Source of the DNA: TMED26 sp002694075
GTDB lineage: Bacteria; Pseudomonadota; Alphaproteobacteria; Thalassobaculales; Thalassobaculaceae
Reading direction: 5' to 3'
NCBI GenBank assembly: GCA_036160575.1
Contig: JAYYDT010000103.1
Location: 19,016-83,015 of the forward strand
Length of the DNA: 64,000 bases
The notes under the pieces were generated by a model. It ran no database searches. It saw only the letters and a list, made by a program, of their open reading frames with translations, and was not told the origin of the DNA. A program made the translations under genes and the position numbers. Below, piece after piece: positions 50,637 to 59,864 of this stretch; position 1 is the stretch's first letter; each line of letters starts with the position of its first letter.

Positions 50637-51584
50637 CTAGGCGCTACAGGCGGCGCCGCCGAGGACGCAAAACTTGGCGCAATGGCGATGGTTAAGGGCG
50701 ACCGTTCGGCGCGCCGTGGCGAGGCTCGCACCTAGGTTGAACCCCGGTTCGTAGGGCAGCAGGGTGCAGGCCACCACATGGGCGGCGGCGGCGCCCTTGG
50801 CCTTCACCACCATGCGCGAACTGGCGCACATCTGGGCGCTCGGCGCGACGCCGAGAATGTCCCAGCAGGCGGTGGTGATTTCCGGCACGTCGGCGTTGTT
50901 GTCCATCTCCGGGAAAGCCATCATGGCGACCGGATCATGGGCGTCGAGCGGCAGCCCCAGGTCGTCAAACCAGCGTTGGAAACCGGCGCGCAAGCACGCC
51001 TCGTCCTCGTTCGCCGGCAGGCGGGCGGCGACATGCAGATGCACCGGCTGAGCCGCCAGCCAGGTCAGGCCGGCGCACATCGGCGCCCACGTGCCGGCGC
51101 CGCGCACCGCCTCATGGCCGGCTTGGGTATAGTGATCGACCGAGACCCGCAGGGTCAGACGTTGGGGGTAGCTGGCGGCGAGGGCGGCTAAGCCGGCCTG
51201 TTTGTGAGCCATCGGTTTCATCGCGTTGGTCAGCACTAGCACCTTGAAACCGCGCGCCAGGCAGAGTTCCAGGATGGCCATGATTTCGGGGTTCATGAAC
51301 GGCTCGCCGCCGGTCAGACCGATGGTCTCGGTCCCGAGATCCTGGTCCGCGATTTCATCCAAAAACCCGGTCACATCGGCCAACGACAGGTAAGCTAACC
51401 GGTCATTGCGCGGCGACGATTCGATATAACAATTGACGCAGGCGATGTTGCACAAGGTGCCGGTGTTGAACCACAGTGTGCTAAGGCGTTCCAAGCGCAC
51501 TTGGGCGCGGGCCTCGCCGGTGGCGGTGCGCGTGGGATCGCTAAATTTGGCGCCGGCGATTGGTTGCGTGATTTGTGTGTCCAT
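50637..51584 (-). CDS. Uncharacterised radical SAM protein with C-terminal cysteine cluster
   Basis: A 315-residue radical SAM enzyme. The cluster motif is CNIACVNC (C45, C49, C52), followed by GLTGGEPFMNPEIM, which contacts SAM. The C-terminal third has further cysteines (TTACWDI, QMCASS, VACTLLP, and HCAKFCVLGGAACS at the very end). These could hold one or two auxiliary iron-sulfur clusters in a SPASM-like manner. I recognise no characterised relative. It is transcribed divergently from anmK, with 99 bp between, and no precursor peptide gene is visible nearby. Confidence 0.85.
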   Translation of the reverse strand: MDTQITQPIAGAKFSDPTRTATGEARAQVRLERLSTLWFNTGTLCNIACVNCYIESSPRNDRLAYLSLADVTGFLDEIADQDLGTETIGLTGGEPFMNPEIMAILELCLARGFKVLVLTNAMKPMAHKQAGLAALAASYPQRLTLRVSVDHYTQAGHEAVRGAGTWAPMCAGLTWLAAQPVHLHVAARLPANEDEACLRAGFQRWFDDLGLPLDAHDPVAMMAFPEMDNNADVPEITTACWDILGVAPSAQMCASSRMVVKAKGAAAAHVVACTLLPYEPGFNLGASLATARRTVALNHRHCAKFCVLGGAACSA

Positions 51585-51683
51585 TATCGACCCTCAACAA
51601 CGCTCCCCTCGCGTGGTTTAACAAGGCGTTGGCGGTGAGGCAATCGGCAAAACCGCCGCGGCGACCGGGCGAAGGGGCGCGAG

Positions 51684-52781
51684 ATGCGGGAAATACTGGC
51701 GATCGGGGTAATTAGCGGCACATCGGCCGATGGCATCGACGCCGCCGCCCTGCTCACCGACGGGGATCAAGTGACGCGCACGCTGGGCGGGGTGACGGTG
51801 CCTTACGCCGAAGATTTACGCGCCGAGGTTTTATCCCTGATGGCGGCGCCGGAGCGGGTGCGCAACGCCGACCTGACAAAGGTGGAAAGCGCCATCACCG
51901 CCGCCCATGTCGCCGCCGTCGAGCATCTCATCGCGGTTTTGGAGCTTTCTTTCGCCGACATCGGGGTGGTCGGCTTCCACGGCCAAACCGTGCTCCACCG
52001 TCCGGCCGACGGGTTTAGCCGACAATTATTCGACGGCGCCGCCGCGGCGCGTCGTCTGGGCCTGCCGGTGGTCGCAGATTTCCGCACCGCGGACATGGCG
52101 GCTGGCGGCGAGGGCGCGCCGTTGGCGCCGATTTACCACGCCGCGCGGGCGGCCGGCGGCGTCCGGCCGATGGCGGTGCTCAACCTCGGGGGGATCGGCA
52201 ACCTCACCTGGCTGGGCGCCGACGAGCGGTTGGTCGCCTTCGACACTGGCCCGGCCAATGCCTTGTTGGACGATTGGGTGCGCGCCGCCGGGCGGGGAGA
52301 TTTTGATCGCGATGGCGCCTTGGCGCGGGCCGGCCGCGTCGACACGGCGGTGTTGAGGCGCTTAATGGCCGACCCCTATTTCACCCGGCCGCCCCCGAAA
52401 TCCCTGGACCGCTACGATATCGCGCCGGCCGGCCTGTACGCCGATTTGTCGCCAGCCGATGGCGCCGCCACCTTGACCGCGTTCAGTGCGGCGGCGGTCG
52501 CGCATGCGCTGGCGCAGGTGCCGCAGCCGCCGGACCGCCTCTGGGTTTGCGGCGGCGGCCGGCGCAATCCGGCGTTGATGGCGGCGATTGCCGCGGCGGC
52601 CGGGGTGACCGCCGCGCCGGTCGAGGATTTAGGCTGGGACGGTGACCTGCTAGAGGCCGAATTATTCGGCTTTTTGGCGGTGCGCCGGCTGGCCGGACTG
52701 GCGATCACCTTTCCCGAAACCACCGGCGTGGCGGCGCCGACCATGGGCGGCGTGGTCTTCGACCTCGCCTCCGTCGGGTGA
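51684..52781 (+). CDS. anmK: Anhydro-N-acetylmuramic acid kinase
   Basis: A 365-residue AnmK that recycles cell-wall anhydro-MurNAc to MurNAc-6-phosphate. Family motifs are GVISGTSADGIDAAAL (phosphate-binding loop; SGTSxDG), GFHGQTVLHRPADGFSRQLFDGAAAA, NLGGIGNLTWLG with FDTGPANALLDDW, and VCGGGRRNPALMAAI. Full length. Confidence 0.95.
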   Translation: MREILAIGVISGTSADGIDAAALLTDGDQVTRTLGGVTVPYAEDLRAEVLSLMAAPERVRNADLTKVESAITAAHVAAVEHLIAVLELSFADIGVVGFHGQTVLHRPADGFSRQLFDGAAAARRLGLPVVADFRTADMAAGGEGAPLAPIYHAARAAGGVRPMAVLNLGGIGNLTWLGADERLVAFDTGPANALLDDWVRAAGRGDFDRDGALARAGRVDTAVLRRLMADPYFTRPPPKSLDRYDIAPAGLYADLSPADGAATLTAFSAAAVAHALAQVPQPPDRLWVCGGGRRNPALMAAIAAAAGVTAAPVEDLGWDGDLLEAELFGFLAVRRLAGLAITFPETTGVAAPTMGGVVFDLASVG

Positions 52782-52839
52782 TCGCTGCTAGGCTGTCGGC
52801 GCGCCGACGCAACGGCCCCAAAAACACAGGGAGGACAGG

Positions 52840-53637
52840 ATGACCGCCACCGAATGCGCCCTCGATTTAGACGCCGCCGCCTTAAAGACCATGGCCGGCG
52901 AGTTGACCGATTTACTGCGTCTGAAATCGCTGCCCTTTGGTCTCAAGCTTTATGAGGATATTGATGAAATGGCCAAGGTGCCGGGCCTGCGGCGGCCGGG
53001 CGAGGACAAGGCCTTCACCACTTGTCAATTGGTCACCCAGGTGCGCACCGCCGGCTTCACGCTCGGTATCATGCGCGACAATTTGCGACCGGGGGCCAGC
53101 TGCGGGGCCAATATCGGGCTTGAGGAGATTCCCGAAAAAGTCCTGTCCGGCCAGCAGATGACCGGTGTTTGGTTCGAAAACCAAGAGGCCGCTCACGCCC
53201 ATCAAGTGCAGATGCCGCGGGTGCCGGCCGGCCGCTATAGCGGCATGGTCGCCTCGCCCCTGCGCAGCGGCCGGCTGGACCCGCCCGATGTGTGCTTGTT
53301 CTACGCCTCGCCGGGGCAGATGATCCTGTTCATCAACGGCCTGCAATACCGCAATTATCGGCGCTATGACTTCACCATCACCGGCGAAAGCGCGTGCGCC
53401 GACAGTTGGGGACGGGCCTTGGCCACGCGTGAGACCAGTTTGTCAATCCCGTGCTACGCCGAGCGCCGCTACGGCGGGGTGCAGGATGACGAGCTGTTAA
53501 TGGCCTGTCCGCCGGATGAGTTCGCGCGCGGGATCGACGGGTTGAAGGCGCTCGCCAAAAATGGTTTGCGCTATCCCTATCCGCCGTTCTCGGCCTTCGC
53601 CGATCCGGCCGAGGGCATGTCGAAAAGCTACGCCTAG
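52840..53637 (+). CDS. DUF169 family protein
   Basis: A 265-residue protein of the DUF169 family (function unknown). It opens with a helical ELTDLLRLKSLPFGLKLYED, which is typical, and carries scattered cysteines (FTTCQLVTQV, GASCGANIG, DVCLFYAS, SACADSWG, SIPCYAERR) that could bind a metal or cluster. GGGAGGACAGG lies before the ATG. It sits between anmK and a sugar kinase on the same strand, but its role is not clear from context. Confidence 0.85.
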   Translation: MTATECALDLDAAALKTMAGELTDLLRLKSLPFGLKLYEDIDEMAKVPGLRRPGEDKAFTTCQLVTQVRTAGFTLGIMRDNLRPGASCGANIGLEEIPEKVLSGQQMTGVWFENQEAAHAHQVQMPRVPAGRYSGMVASPLRSGRLDPPDVCLFYASPGQMILFINGLQYRNYRRYDFTITGESACADSWGRALATRETSLSIPCYAERRYGGVQDDELLMACPPDEFARGIDGLKALAKNGLRYPYPPFSAFADPAEGMSKSYA

Positions 53638-53653
53638 GGCTGTGACCGGTTCG

Positions 53654-54571
53654 ATGCGTTTCGATCTCGCGTGCTTGGGCGAGCCCTTGTTTGAGTTCAA
53701 TCAAACGCGCGCCGACGGCGATTATCGCCCCGGCTTCGGCGGTGACGTTTCCAACTGCGCCATCGCCGCCGCCCGCCAAGGCGCGCGGGTGGCCATGATC
53801 ACCGCCGTTGGCTGCGATTCCTTTGGCGATCGGTTTCTCGATCTCTGGCGGGACGAAGGTATCGACACCGGCGCGGTGCGCCGGGACCCGGCGGCGCCGA
53901 CCGGCCTCTACTTCATCACCCATGGGCCGGAGGGACATCGCTTCGACTATCGCCGGGCCGGCTCGGCGGCGAGCCGTCTGGGCTCCGATGGGCTTGACGA
54001 CGCGGTGCTGACGGCGAGCGCGTTTTTGCATGTCTCGGCGATCAGCCAGGCGATTGGACCGGTCGCCGCCGATGCCGTTTTCGCGGCCATGGAGACGGTT
54101 CGCGCGGCCGGCGGGCGCGTCGCCTATGACACCAATCTGCGGCTCAAGCTGTGGCCGTTGGCGCGCGCCCAGGCGATCATTGGCCATAGCTTGGCGATGG
54201 TCGATATCGCCCTGCCGGGGATGGATGACGCGCGCTTGCTGACCGGCCTCGAGGATCCCGACGCGATTATCGATTGGTTCCTCGCTCGCGGTGTGTCGAC
54301 GGTCGCCCTGACCCTTGGCGCCGAGGGGGTCGTGCTGGCCACCGACGGGTACCGCACACGGGTCGCCGGCCACAAGGTGGCGGCCGTCGACGCGACCGCC
54401 GCCGGCGATACTTTCGATGGGGTGTTCCTGGCCGCGCTCGCCGCCGGCGCGGACCCGCTCTCGGCCGCCGAACGGGCCAATGCCGCCGCCGCCCTTTCGA
54501 CCACCGGCTATGGCGGTGTCGCGCCGATTCCCGACGCGGCGGCGGTGGACGCGTTCATGGTTGGCGGGTAA
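53654..54571 (+). CDS. PfkB-family sugar kinase, probable 2-keto-3-deoxygluconate kinase
   Basis: A 305-residue ribokinase-like kinase. It begins LACLGEPLFEFNQT and has FGGDVSNCAIAAARQGARVAMITAVGCDSFG (substrate binding). The C-terminal anion hole is DATAAGDTFDGVFLAAL with catalytic aspartate. The GE(P/L)xxEFN start and YDTNLRLKLWP are features of KDG kinases. It lies at the edge of a sugar-acid catabolic region that also encodes a KDGal kinase and a KDPGal aldolase, which fits. An in-frame GTG at 53642 is a possible alternative start. Confidence 0.88.
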   Translation: MRFDLACLGEPLFEFNQTRADGDYRPGFGGDVSNCAIAAARQGARVAMITAVGCDSFGDRFLDLWRDEGIDTGAVRRDPAAPTGLYFITHGPEGHRFDYRRAGSAASRLGSDGLDDAVLTASAFLHVSAISQAIGPVAADAVFAAMETVRAAGGRVAYDTNLRLKLWPLARAQAIIGHSLAMVDIALPGMDDARLLTGLEDPDAIIDWFLARGVSTVALTLGAEGVVLATDGYRTRVAGHKVAAVDATAAGDTFDGVFLAALAAGADPLSAAERANAAAALSTTGYGGVAPIPDAAAVDAFMVGG

Positions 54572-54581
54572 CGACGGCCGG

Positions 54582-54995
54582 CTATTGTAAACGCTGGCGG
54601 GGCGCGCGCGGGGCTTCGCGCTCGTCCGGTTCCGGCGCCGGGCTCGATTGGTGGTGGATGATCCGCCATTCGCGCCCGCTACGGTGGAACATATTGGTCG
54701 CCACCAGGCTATTGTCGGCCACCCGCTCGTAGCAGGTGACCAGGCCAAACTCACCCAGCGGGTTGGCCACCGGATGGCTGAAGGTGACGGTCGGCGCGGC
54801 GCGGTTGGAGAGAATGCGCAGCCAACTTTCCATCACCGCCTCGCGGCCAAACAAGGGGGGCCAGCCGGGGTGAATGCACTGCACTGGATGGTGGTCCGAC
54901 CAGAGCGCGTCCATGGCCCGCATATCGTGCGTCTGAAAGGCCAGGTAGAAAGCCTCGTTGACGAACAACAGGGCGGCTTCGTCGGCGTTGGTCAT
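54582..54995 (-). CDS. NTF2-like/SnoaL-type protein
   Basis: A 137-residue cone-shaped NTF2-like fold of the SnoaL_3/DUF4440 group: NEAFYLAFQTHDMRAMDALWS at the start and VATNMFHRSGREWRIIHHQSSP near the end. Members are enzymes or small-molecule binders. It is only 8 bp from the SDR gene on the same strand, so they are cotranscribed. It might serve the nearby oxygenase or dehydrogenase, but it is shorter than ring-dioxygenase beta subunits. Confidence 0.82.
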   Translation of the reverse strand: MTNADEAALLFVNEAFYLAFQTHDMRAMDALWSDHHPVQCIHPGWPPLFGREAVMESWLRILSNRAAPTVTFSHPVANPLGEFGLVTCYERVADNSLVATNMFHRSGREWRIIHHQSSPAPEPDEREAPRAPRQRLQ

Positions 54996-55003
54996 GGGCC
55001 CGT

Positions 55004-55750
55004 CTAATAGGTGGCGCGCCCGCCGGACACGTCGAACACCGCGCCGGTCGAGAACGAACATTCCGAGGAACACAGCCAGGTCACCAGGCCGGCCACTTCC
55101 TCGACCAGGCCAAAGCGCCCGAGGGGAATTTTAGAGAGCATGAAGTTGATATGCTCTTCGGTCATTTGGTCGAAGATTTCGGTTTTGACCGCCGCTGGGG
55201 TGACGCAATTGGCGGTGATGCCGGTGCCCGCCAGTTCTTTGCCCAGCGATTTGGTGAGGCCGATGACCCCGGCCTTGGCGGCGCTATAGGCCGAGGCGTT
55301 GGGATTGCCTTCCTTACCGGCGATGGAGGCGATGTTCACGATGCGGCCATAGTCGCGGGCGCGCATGTACGCCGCCGCCGCCCGACAGGTTAGGAAAGTG
55401 CCGGTCAAATCGATGTCGATGACCTGTCGCCAGGCGTCCACGTCGTAGTTCCAGATGGTTTCATTGGGGCCGGTGATGCCGGCGCTGTTGACCAGCATGT
55501 CGATGCGCCCGAACTCGCGCTCGACGGCGGCGGTGGCGGCGTCAACGGCGGCCGCGTCGGTGACGTCGACGACCGCGGTGTGGACCCCGGCGCCCATGGT
55601 CTCGGCGACACTGGCCAAGCGGTCGGCGTCGACGTCCCATAGGCTGATCTGGGCGCCGTCGCCATGCAAACGCGCGGCGATGGCCAGGCCGATGCCTTTG
55701 GCGCCGCCGGTGATGATGGCCGCTTGGCCATTGAAATCGTAGCTGGGCAT
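55004..55750 (-). CDS. SDR-family NAD(P)-dependent oxidoreductase
   Basis: A 248-residue classical short-chain dehydrogenase. The cofactor motif is TGGAKGIG (about 15-22), with NSAGITG, and the catalytic Ser-Tyr-Lys in NIASIAGKEGNPNASAYSAAK. The C-terminal DVSGGRATY resembles sugar and polyol dehydrogenases of this size. Asp39 after beta-2 (LWDVDADRL) suggests NAD rather than NADP. It probably oxidises a sugar, sugar acid or related alcohol in the cluster. Confidence 0.9.
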   Translation of the reverse strand: MPSYDFNGQAAIITGGAKGIGLAIAARLHGDGAQISLWDVDADRLASVAETMGAGVHTAVVDVTDAAAVDAATAAVEREFGRIDMLVNSAGITGPNETIWNYDVDAWRQVIDIDLTGTFLTCRAAAAYMRARDYGRIVNIASIAGKEGNPNASAYSAAKAGVIGLTKSLGKELAGTGITANCVTPAAVKTEIFDQMTEEHINFMLSKIPLGRFGLVEEVAGLVTWLCSSECSFSTGAVFDVSGGRATY

Positions 55751-55848
55751 GGTCGGGGGCTCTCCGTGGGATCAGATCAACGTGCCTGCAATCTACCCCT
55801 CCGACAGGCTTGGGGCACCTGGTTTTTCATCGGCGCGCGCGCTCGGCG

Positions 55849-56994
55849 CTAGTCGAGGGCCGCCGCCATCACCGTTTCGAAATGCGCCAGCGCCGGCTCG
55901 TTACGACCGAAAACGATATGCGAGCGGCCGCTGCCGCTCATGAAGCCGGCTTGGGCGCCTTCACCGGTGGGAAAGTCCTCTTCCAGCACGGTGCGCACCA
56001 AGATATCCATATTGGCGTCCCAATGGGCGCGCGCCTTGTCGTTGGTAACCGGTTCGGGAATGTAGAATTCCAGGTACATATGGGACTGGTCGACCGCGTC
56101 GGCGCTGGGGAAAATGCGCCAAATCTCCAGATGGTCGGCTTGCATCACCACCACCGTGTTGGGAAACAGCACATAGACCAGGGCGGTGTGATAGACGAAA
56201 TCCCATTGGTCTTCGGGTTGCTCGGCGAGGGCGGCGATGGTGCGTCGTGGAAAGGTCTCGCGCAGATTGCGGCCGAAGGCGTCGAACAGGCACATGTTCG
56301 GCAGAAAGATCGGTCCCACCGTGGTGCGGTGCAGGGTGGCGAAATGGTAAGGCTCCAAGAAAGTGTCGATGACCAGTTTCCAGTTCATCTTCACGTCGAT
56401 GCGGCGGGTCTCGTAATGGTGATAATCGGCCCAGTTGAACTCGCCCAACTCCGGGCCAAGGCCTTCGAGGTGGTCGTCGATGTCAATCGCCGCGTCGCCC
56501 TCCGGTCGCACCCATATGATCCCGTACTTCTCGGCCAGGGGGCGTTCCTGAAGGCCGCAGGCGTCTGGGTCAAGCCCGCTGAAACCTTCCTCATGGGGCA
56601 GTTTCGCCAACCGCCCATCGAAGGCGAAGGACCAGGCGTGATAGGGACAGACAAAGCGGCGTTTGGCGTGGCCGCGGCCCTCCGCCAGGCGGGCGCCGCG
56701 ATGCTGGCAGGCGTTGATAAAGGCGCGCGCCCGGCCATCCTCGCCGCGCACGATCAACAATGGCACGCCGGTGTTGTCATCGGTGACATAGTCGCCCGGT
56801 CGGCGCAGGTCGCAACTCATCGCGACGACGATCGGCTCGTTGCGGAACAGGGTTTGGCGTTCGGCCGCGAACCGCTCCGGACAGGTGTATAGACTGACCG
56901 GATGGTGGGTGACCGCGGCGCTGTGGTCGGTCCCCTGGGCGGCGATATGGGCCAACACGCGCTTGGTCAGCTGAATTTGCGTTTCTTGTCGCAT
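55849..56994 (-). CDS. Rieske ring-hydroxylating oxygenase, alpha subunit
   Basis: A 381-residue Rieske non-heme iron oxygenase. The [2Fe-2S] ligands are in CQHRGARL and CPYHAWSFAFDG (CxH...CxxH, about 94-117). The mononuclear iron site is DTFLEPYHFATLH with a downstream Asp. Electrons would come from a reductase or ferredoxin that is not in the window. The ATG at 56994 gives the usual N-terminus. It lies between two SDR genes on the same strand. The substrate is not predictable; it may be an aromatic acid or a quaternary amine. Confidence 0.92.
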   Translation of the reverse strand: MRQETQIQLTKRVLAHIAAQGTDHSAAVTHHPVSLYTCPERFAAERQTLFRNEPIVVAMSCDLRRPGDYVTDDNTGVPLLIVRGEDGRARAFINACQHRGARLAEGRGHAKRRFVCPYHAWSFAFDGRLAKLPHEEGFSGLDPDACGLQERPLAEKYGIIWVRPEGDAAIDIDDHLEGLGPELGEFNWADYHHYETRRIDVKMNWKLVIDTFLEPYHFATLHRTTVGPIFLPNMCLFDAFGRNLRETFPRRTIAALAEQPEDQWDFVYHTALVYVLFPNTVVVMQADHLEIWRIFPSADAVDQSHMYLEFYIPEPVTNDKARAHWDANMDILVRTVLEEDFPTGEGAQAGFMSGSGRSHIVFGRNEPALAHFETVMAAALD

Positions 56995-57014
56995 AGGCGT
57001 CCTCCCCAAGCCGG

Positions 57015-57782
57015 TCAAAGAAAGACGGTGCCACCGTCGACCATAAGCGTTTGGCCGGTGACGAACTCGCTCGCGTCGCTCAGCAGATAGGCGATGGTGC
57101 CGGACAGATCGCCGGTTTCCAAATTGCGCTGAAGGGATTGGCCGGCGGCGATGACATCCTTCGCCTTGTCCAATTTGTCGCCGAAAAACTCGGCCGTGCC
57201 CTCGGTCATCACGGCCGAGGGCGCGACCGCGTTGACGCGAATCCAATCACGGCCCAATTCGCGCGCCAGCGCCCGGGTCATGCCGATCACGGCGGCTTTG
57301 CTGGTCGCGTAGTGTAGCGCGAAGGGCAGGCCATATACCGCCGCCAACGAGGCGATGTTGACGATGCTGCCGCGCCCGCTTTCCCGCATCGGACCTACCA
57401 CCGCCTTGCAACAGCGCCAGACACCGGCGACGTTGATGTCCATCACCTTTTGCCAGTCGCTTTCGGGCAGTTGGTCGAAACGCCCGCCGCTGAGGCCCCC
57501 ATAAAGCGCGGCGTTGTTAACCAAGCCGTCGATGCGGCCGAAAGCGTCGACGGTCGCCGCCGCCATTGCCGCGGTTGACGCCTCGTCACCGACGTCGACG
57601 GTGACCGCCAAAGCACGGCCGCCGTCGGCGGTGATCTCGGCCACCGTTTCGTCGACATCGCGGATATCGGCGGCCGTCACCAGGGCGCCTTGGCGGGCCA
57701 AATGCCGCGCGTATTCGCGGCCCAATCCCCGCGCCGCGCCGGTCACCACGACAACCTTGCCGGCCAGGCTCCCTTGCTCCAT
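57015..57782 (-). CDS. SDR-family oxidoreductase
   Basis: A 255-residue classical SDR: cofactor loop TGAARGLG, acidic residue in AADIRDVDET (NAD preference), NNAALYGG, and catalytic SLAAVYGLPFALHYATSK. I chose the ATG at 57782 because GAGGGG stands seven bases upstream; ATGs at 57797 and 57803 are in frame. It is 20 bp upstream of the Rieske gene and 33 bp downstream of the FAH-family gene, in one minus-strand unit. Confidence 0.9.
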   Translation of the reverse strand: MEQGSLAGKVVVVTGAARGLGREYARHLARQGALVTAADIRDVDETVAEITADGGRALAVTVDVGDEASTAAMAAATVDAFGRIDGLVNNAALYGGLSGGRFDQLPESDWQKVMDINVAGVWRCCKAVVGPMRESGRGSIVNIASLAAVYGLPFALHYATSKAAVIGMTRALARELGRDWIRVNAVAPSAVMTEGTAEFFGDKLDKAKDVIAAGQSLQRNLETGDLSGTIAYLLSDASEFVTGQTLMVDGGTVFL

Positions 57783-57815
57783 GGCGCTTCCCCTCATTGC
57801 CATTTTTTTAAAATG

Positions 57816-58997
57816 TTAACTGAGCAATCCCCGGCTTGCCAAGTTCCGCATGAGGGCGCCGACCCCGAAGGTCCAGGGCGCGATTTTATCGCTGTGATTG
57901 ACGGTGTTCGCCAGTGTGCCCAATTGCGGCGCGTGAATGGTCACCCGATCGCCGAGGACGTGGGTGAACCCCTGGCCGGCCGTGCCGCGGTCCTGGGTCG
58001 GCGCGAACAAAGTGCCGGTGAACAGTACCAAACCATCGGGGTATTGATGGGTTGGGCCAATTGTTTGGCGCGCCAAGTCGCTGATGTCACGCGCGATCTT
58101 GGCCATCGAACTCCGCCCGTCCAGGACGAACCCATCGTTGCCTTCGACACGCAGAGAGATTTCCATGGCGCGGGCGTCGTCGAGAGTGAAGTCGTCATCG
58201 AACAGGCGCACGAAGGGGCCGATGGCGGTCGACCCGTTGTTGTCCTTGGCCCGGCCGAGCAGCAGGGCGCTGCGGCCCTCGACATCGCGCAGGTTGACGT
58301 CATTGCCAAGGGTGACCCCGACGATCCGCCCGCGGGCGTCGATCACCAGCACCAGCTCCGGTTCCGGATTGTTCCAGGTGGAGCTTGGATGCAGGCCAAT
58401 TTCGGCGCCCACGCCGACGGCGGACATCGGTTGCGCCTTGGTGAAAACCTCGGCGTCCGGGCCGATGCCAACTTCCAGATAGGCGGACCACATGCCCCGC
58501 GCCACCAGGATGTCCTTGAGGTTCATGGCCTCTGGCGAAGCCGGTTTGATGGCTGTCAAATCAACGCCGATTTCGCCTTGGATGCGGCCGCGGATCTCTT
58601 CCGCCGCGGCCGGATCGCCCTTGGCTTGTTCTTCGATGACCCGCTCGAGCAAGCTTTCGACAAAGGTGACGCCGGCCGCCTTGACCGCCTGCAGATCAAC
58701 CGGCGGCAGCATGTAGGGGGTGCCGGCGTCGCGGGCGGTGTGCCGCGAATTGGCCAGGATCGCGTCAATCGCGCCGACCGGCGTGCCGGCCGCCCCGCGA
58801 ACCAGGCCGACCGGGTCTTCGGCGTTGACGACATCGGCAATGGTCGCCGCCACCCGGCTAAGGTCGATCACTTGGCCTTCGCGCAAGGTCACGACGCTCG
58901 GTCCGCCCGGTTGGCCCGGCAGCCAGGCCCGCCCGATCAGGATCGCCCGTCCATGGTCGGTCGGCAGAATTGTGTCGGCGCTTAGGTCAAGCGTCAT
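57816..58997 (-). CDS. FAH-family enzyme, 2-keto-3-deoxy sugar-acid dehydratase-like (XylX/KdaD type)
   Basis: A 393-residue fumarylacetoacetate-hydrolase-fold protein of the long type. The segments WNNPEPELVLVIDARG, GNDVNLRDVEGRSALLLGRA, HQYPDGLVLFTGTLFAPTQD and PWTFGVGALMRNLASRGLL closely resemble 2-keto-3-deoxy-D-xylonate/arabinonate dehydratases (Caulobacter XylX). Metal ligands sit in the E-x-E/D of PEPEL. It would convert a 2-keto-3-deoxy pentonate to a semialdehyde. It is clustered with a second FAH gene and two SDRs. Confidence 0.87.
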   Translation of the reverse strand: MTLDLSADTILPTDHGRAILIGRAWLPGQPGGPSVVTLREGQVIDLSRVAATIADVVNAEDPVGLVRGAAGTPVGAIDAILANSRHTARDAGTPYMLPPVDLQAVKAAGVTFVESLLERVIEEQAKGDPAAAEEIRGRIQGEIGVDLTAIKPASPEAMNLKDILVARGMWSAYLEVGIGPDAEVFTKAQPMSAVGVGAEIGLHPSSTWNNPEPELVLVIDARGRIVGVTLGNDVNLRDVEGRSALLLGRAKDNNGSTAIGPFVRLFDDDFTLDDARAMEISLRVEGNDGFVLDGRSSMAKIARDISDLARQTIGPTHQYPDGLVLFTGTLFAPTQDRGTAGQGFTHVLGDRVTIHAPQLGTLANTVNHSDKIAPWTFGVGALMRNLASRGLLS

Positions 58998-59012
58998 AAC
59001 CGCTTCGCCGGC

Positions 59013-59864
59013 TTAGCGCGACCAGGCGACACACCGGGTGCGCTGTTCGCCCAACCCACTGATGGTGAGGTGCATTTCATCGCCGGCTTTGAGATAAACC
59101 GGATCCGGCTTGATGCCCATGCCGACGCCGGGCGGGGTCCCGGTTGAGATGACATCGCCAGGGAACAAGGTCATGAAAGTGCTGAGATAGGCGACCAAAT
59201 GGGCGCAGCCGAAAATCATGGTTTTGGTGTTGCCGGTTTGGAAACGCTGGCCGTTGACGTCGAGCGTCATGTCCAAGTTTTGCGGGTCGGCGATTTCGTC
59301 GCGGGTGACCAGCCATGGGCCGAGCGGACCGAAGGTGTCGCAGCTTTTGCCCTTGGTCCATTGGCCGGCGCGTTCGCTTTGGAAGGCGCGTTCGGAGACA
59401 TCGTTGGCGATGGCGTAGCCGGCGACATAGTTAAGCGCCTCGGCCTCGTCGACATGGTGGGCTTGTTTGCCGATGACCATCGCCAGTTCGACTTCCCAAT
59501 CGGTCTTTTCCGAGCCGCGGGGGATAATCACATCGTCGTGGGGGCCATTGAGAGCGTTAAGCGCCTTCATGAAGATAATCGGCTCCGGCGGGGGGGCGGC
59601 GCCGGTTTCGGCGGCGTGGTCGGAGTAGTTCAAGCCAATGCAAATGAACTTTTGAAAACCACCGACGCAGGCGCCCAGACGCGGATTACCGTTGACCACC
59701 GGCAAGCTGGCTGGATCGACGGCGGCGATTTTCGCCAGACCTTCCTCGGTGACCGTCGCCGGATTGATGTCGTCAACGACGCTCGACAAATCGCGGATGG
59801 CGCCATCGGCGTCGAGCATGCCGGGTTTTTCCGCGCCCCGTTCGCCAAAACGAAGAAGTTTCAT
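59013..59864 (-). CDS. FAH-family hydrolase, short type
   Basis: A 283-residue fumarylacetoacetate-hydrolase-family enzyme. CIGLNYSDHAAETGA, PIIFMKALNALNGPHDDVIIPRGSEKTDWEVELAMVIGK (metal-binding Glu-x-Glu) and GDVISTGTPPGVGMG are diagnostic. Sequences like this act as 2,4-diketo-3-deoxy-L-fuconate hydrolases or acylpyruvases. It is 15 bp upstream of the XylX-like gene. Beside an SDR and a kinase, a sugar-acid role is more likely than tyrosine catabolism. Confidence 0.9.
   Translation of the reverse strand: MKLLRFGERGAEKPGMLDADGAIRDLSSVVDDINPATVTEEGLAKIAAVDPASLPVVNGNPRLGACVGGFQKFICIGLNYSDHAAETGAAPPPEPIIFMKALNALNGPHDDVIIPRGSEKTDWEVELAMVIGKQAHHVDEAEALNYVAGYAIANDVSERAFQSERAGQWTKGKSCDTFGPLGPWLVTRDEIADPQNLDMTLDVNGQRFQTGNTKTMIFGCAHLVAYLSTFMTLFPGDVISTGTPPGVGMGIKPDPVYLKAGDEMHLTISGLGEQRTRCVAWSR

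Noticed and set aside
54582..56994. NTF2-like protein as beta subunit of the Rieske oxygenase
   Set aside because: At 137 residues it is shorter than dioxygenase beta subunits, is separated from the alpha gene by an SDR, and matches the SnoaL_3 pattern better.
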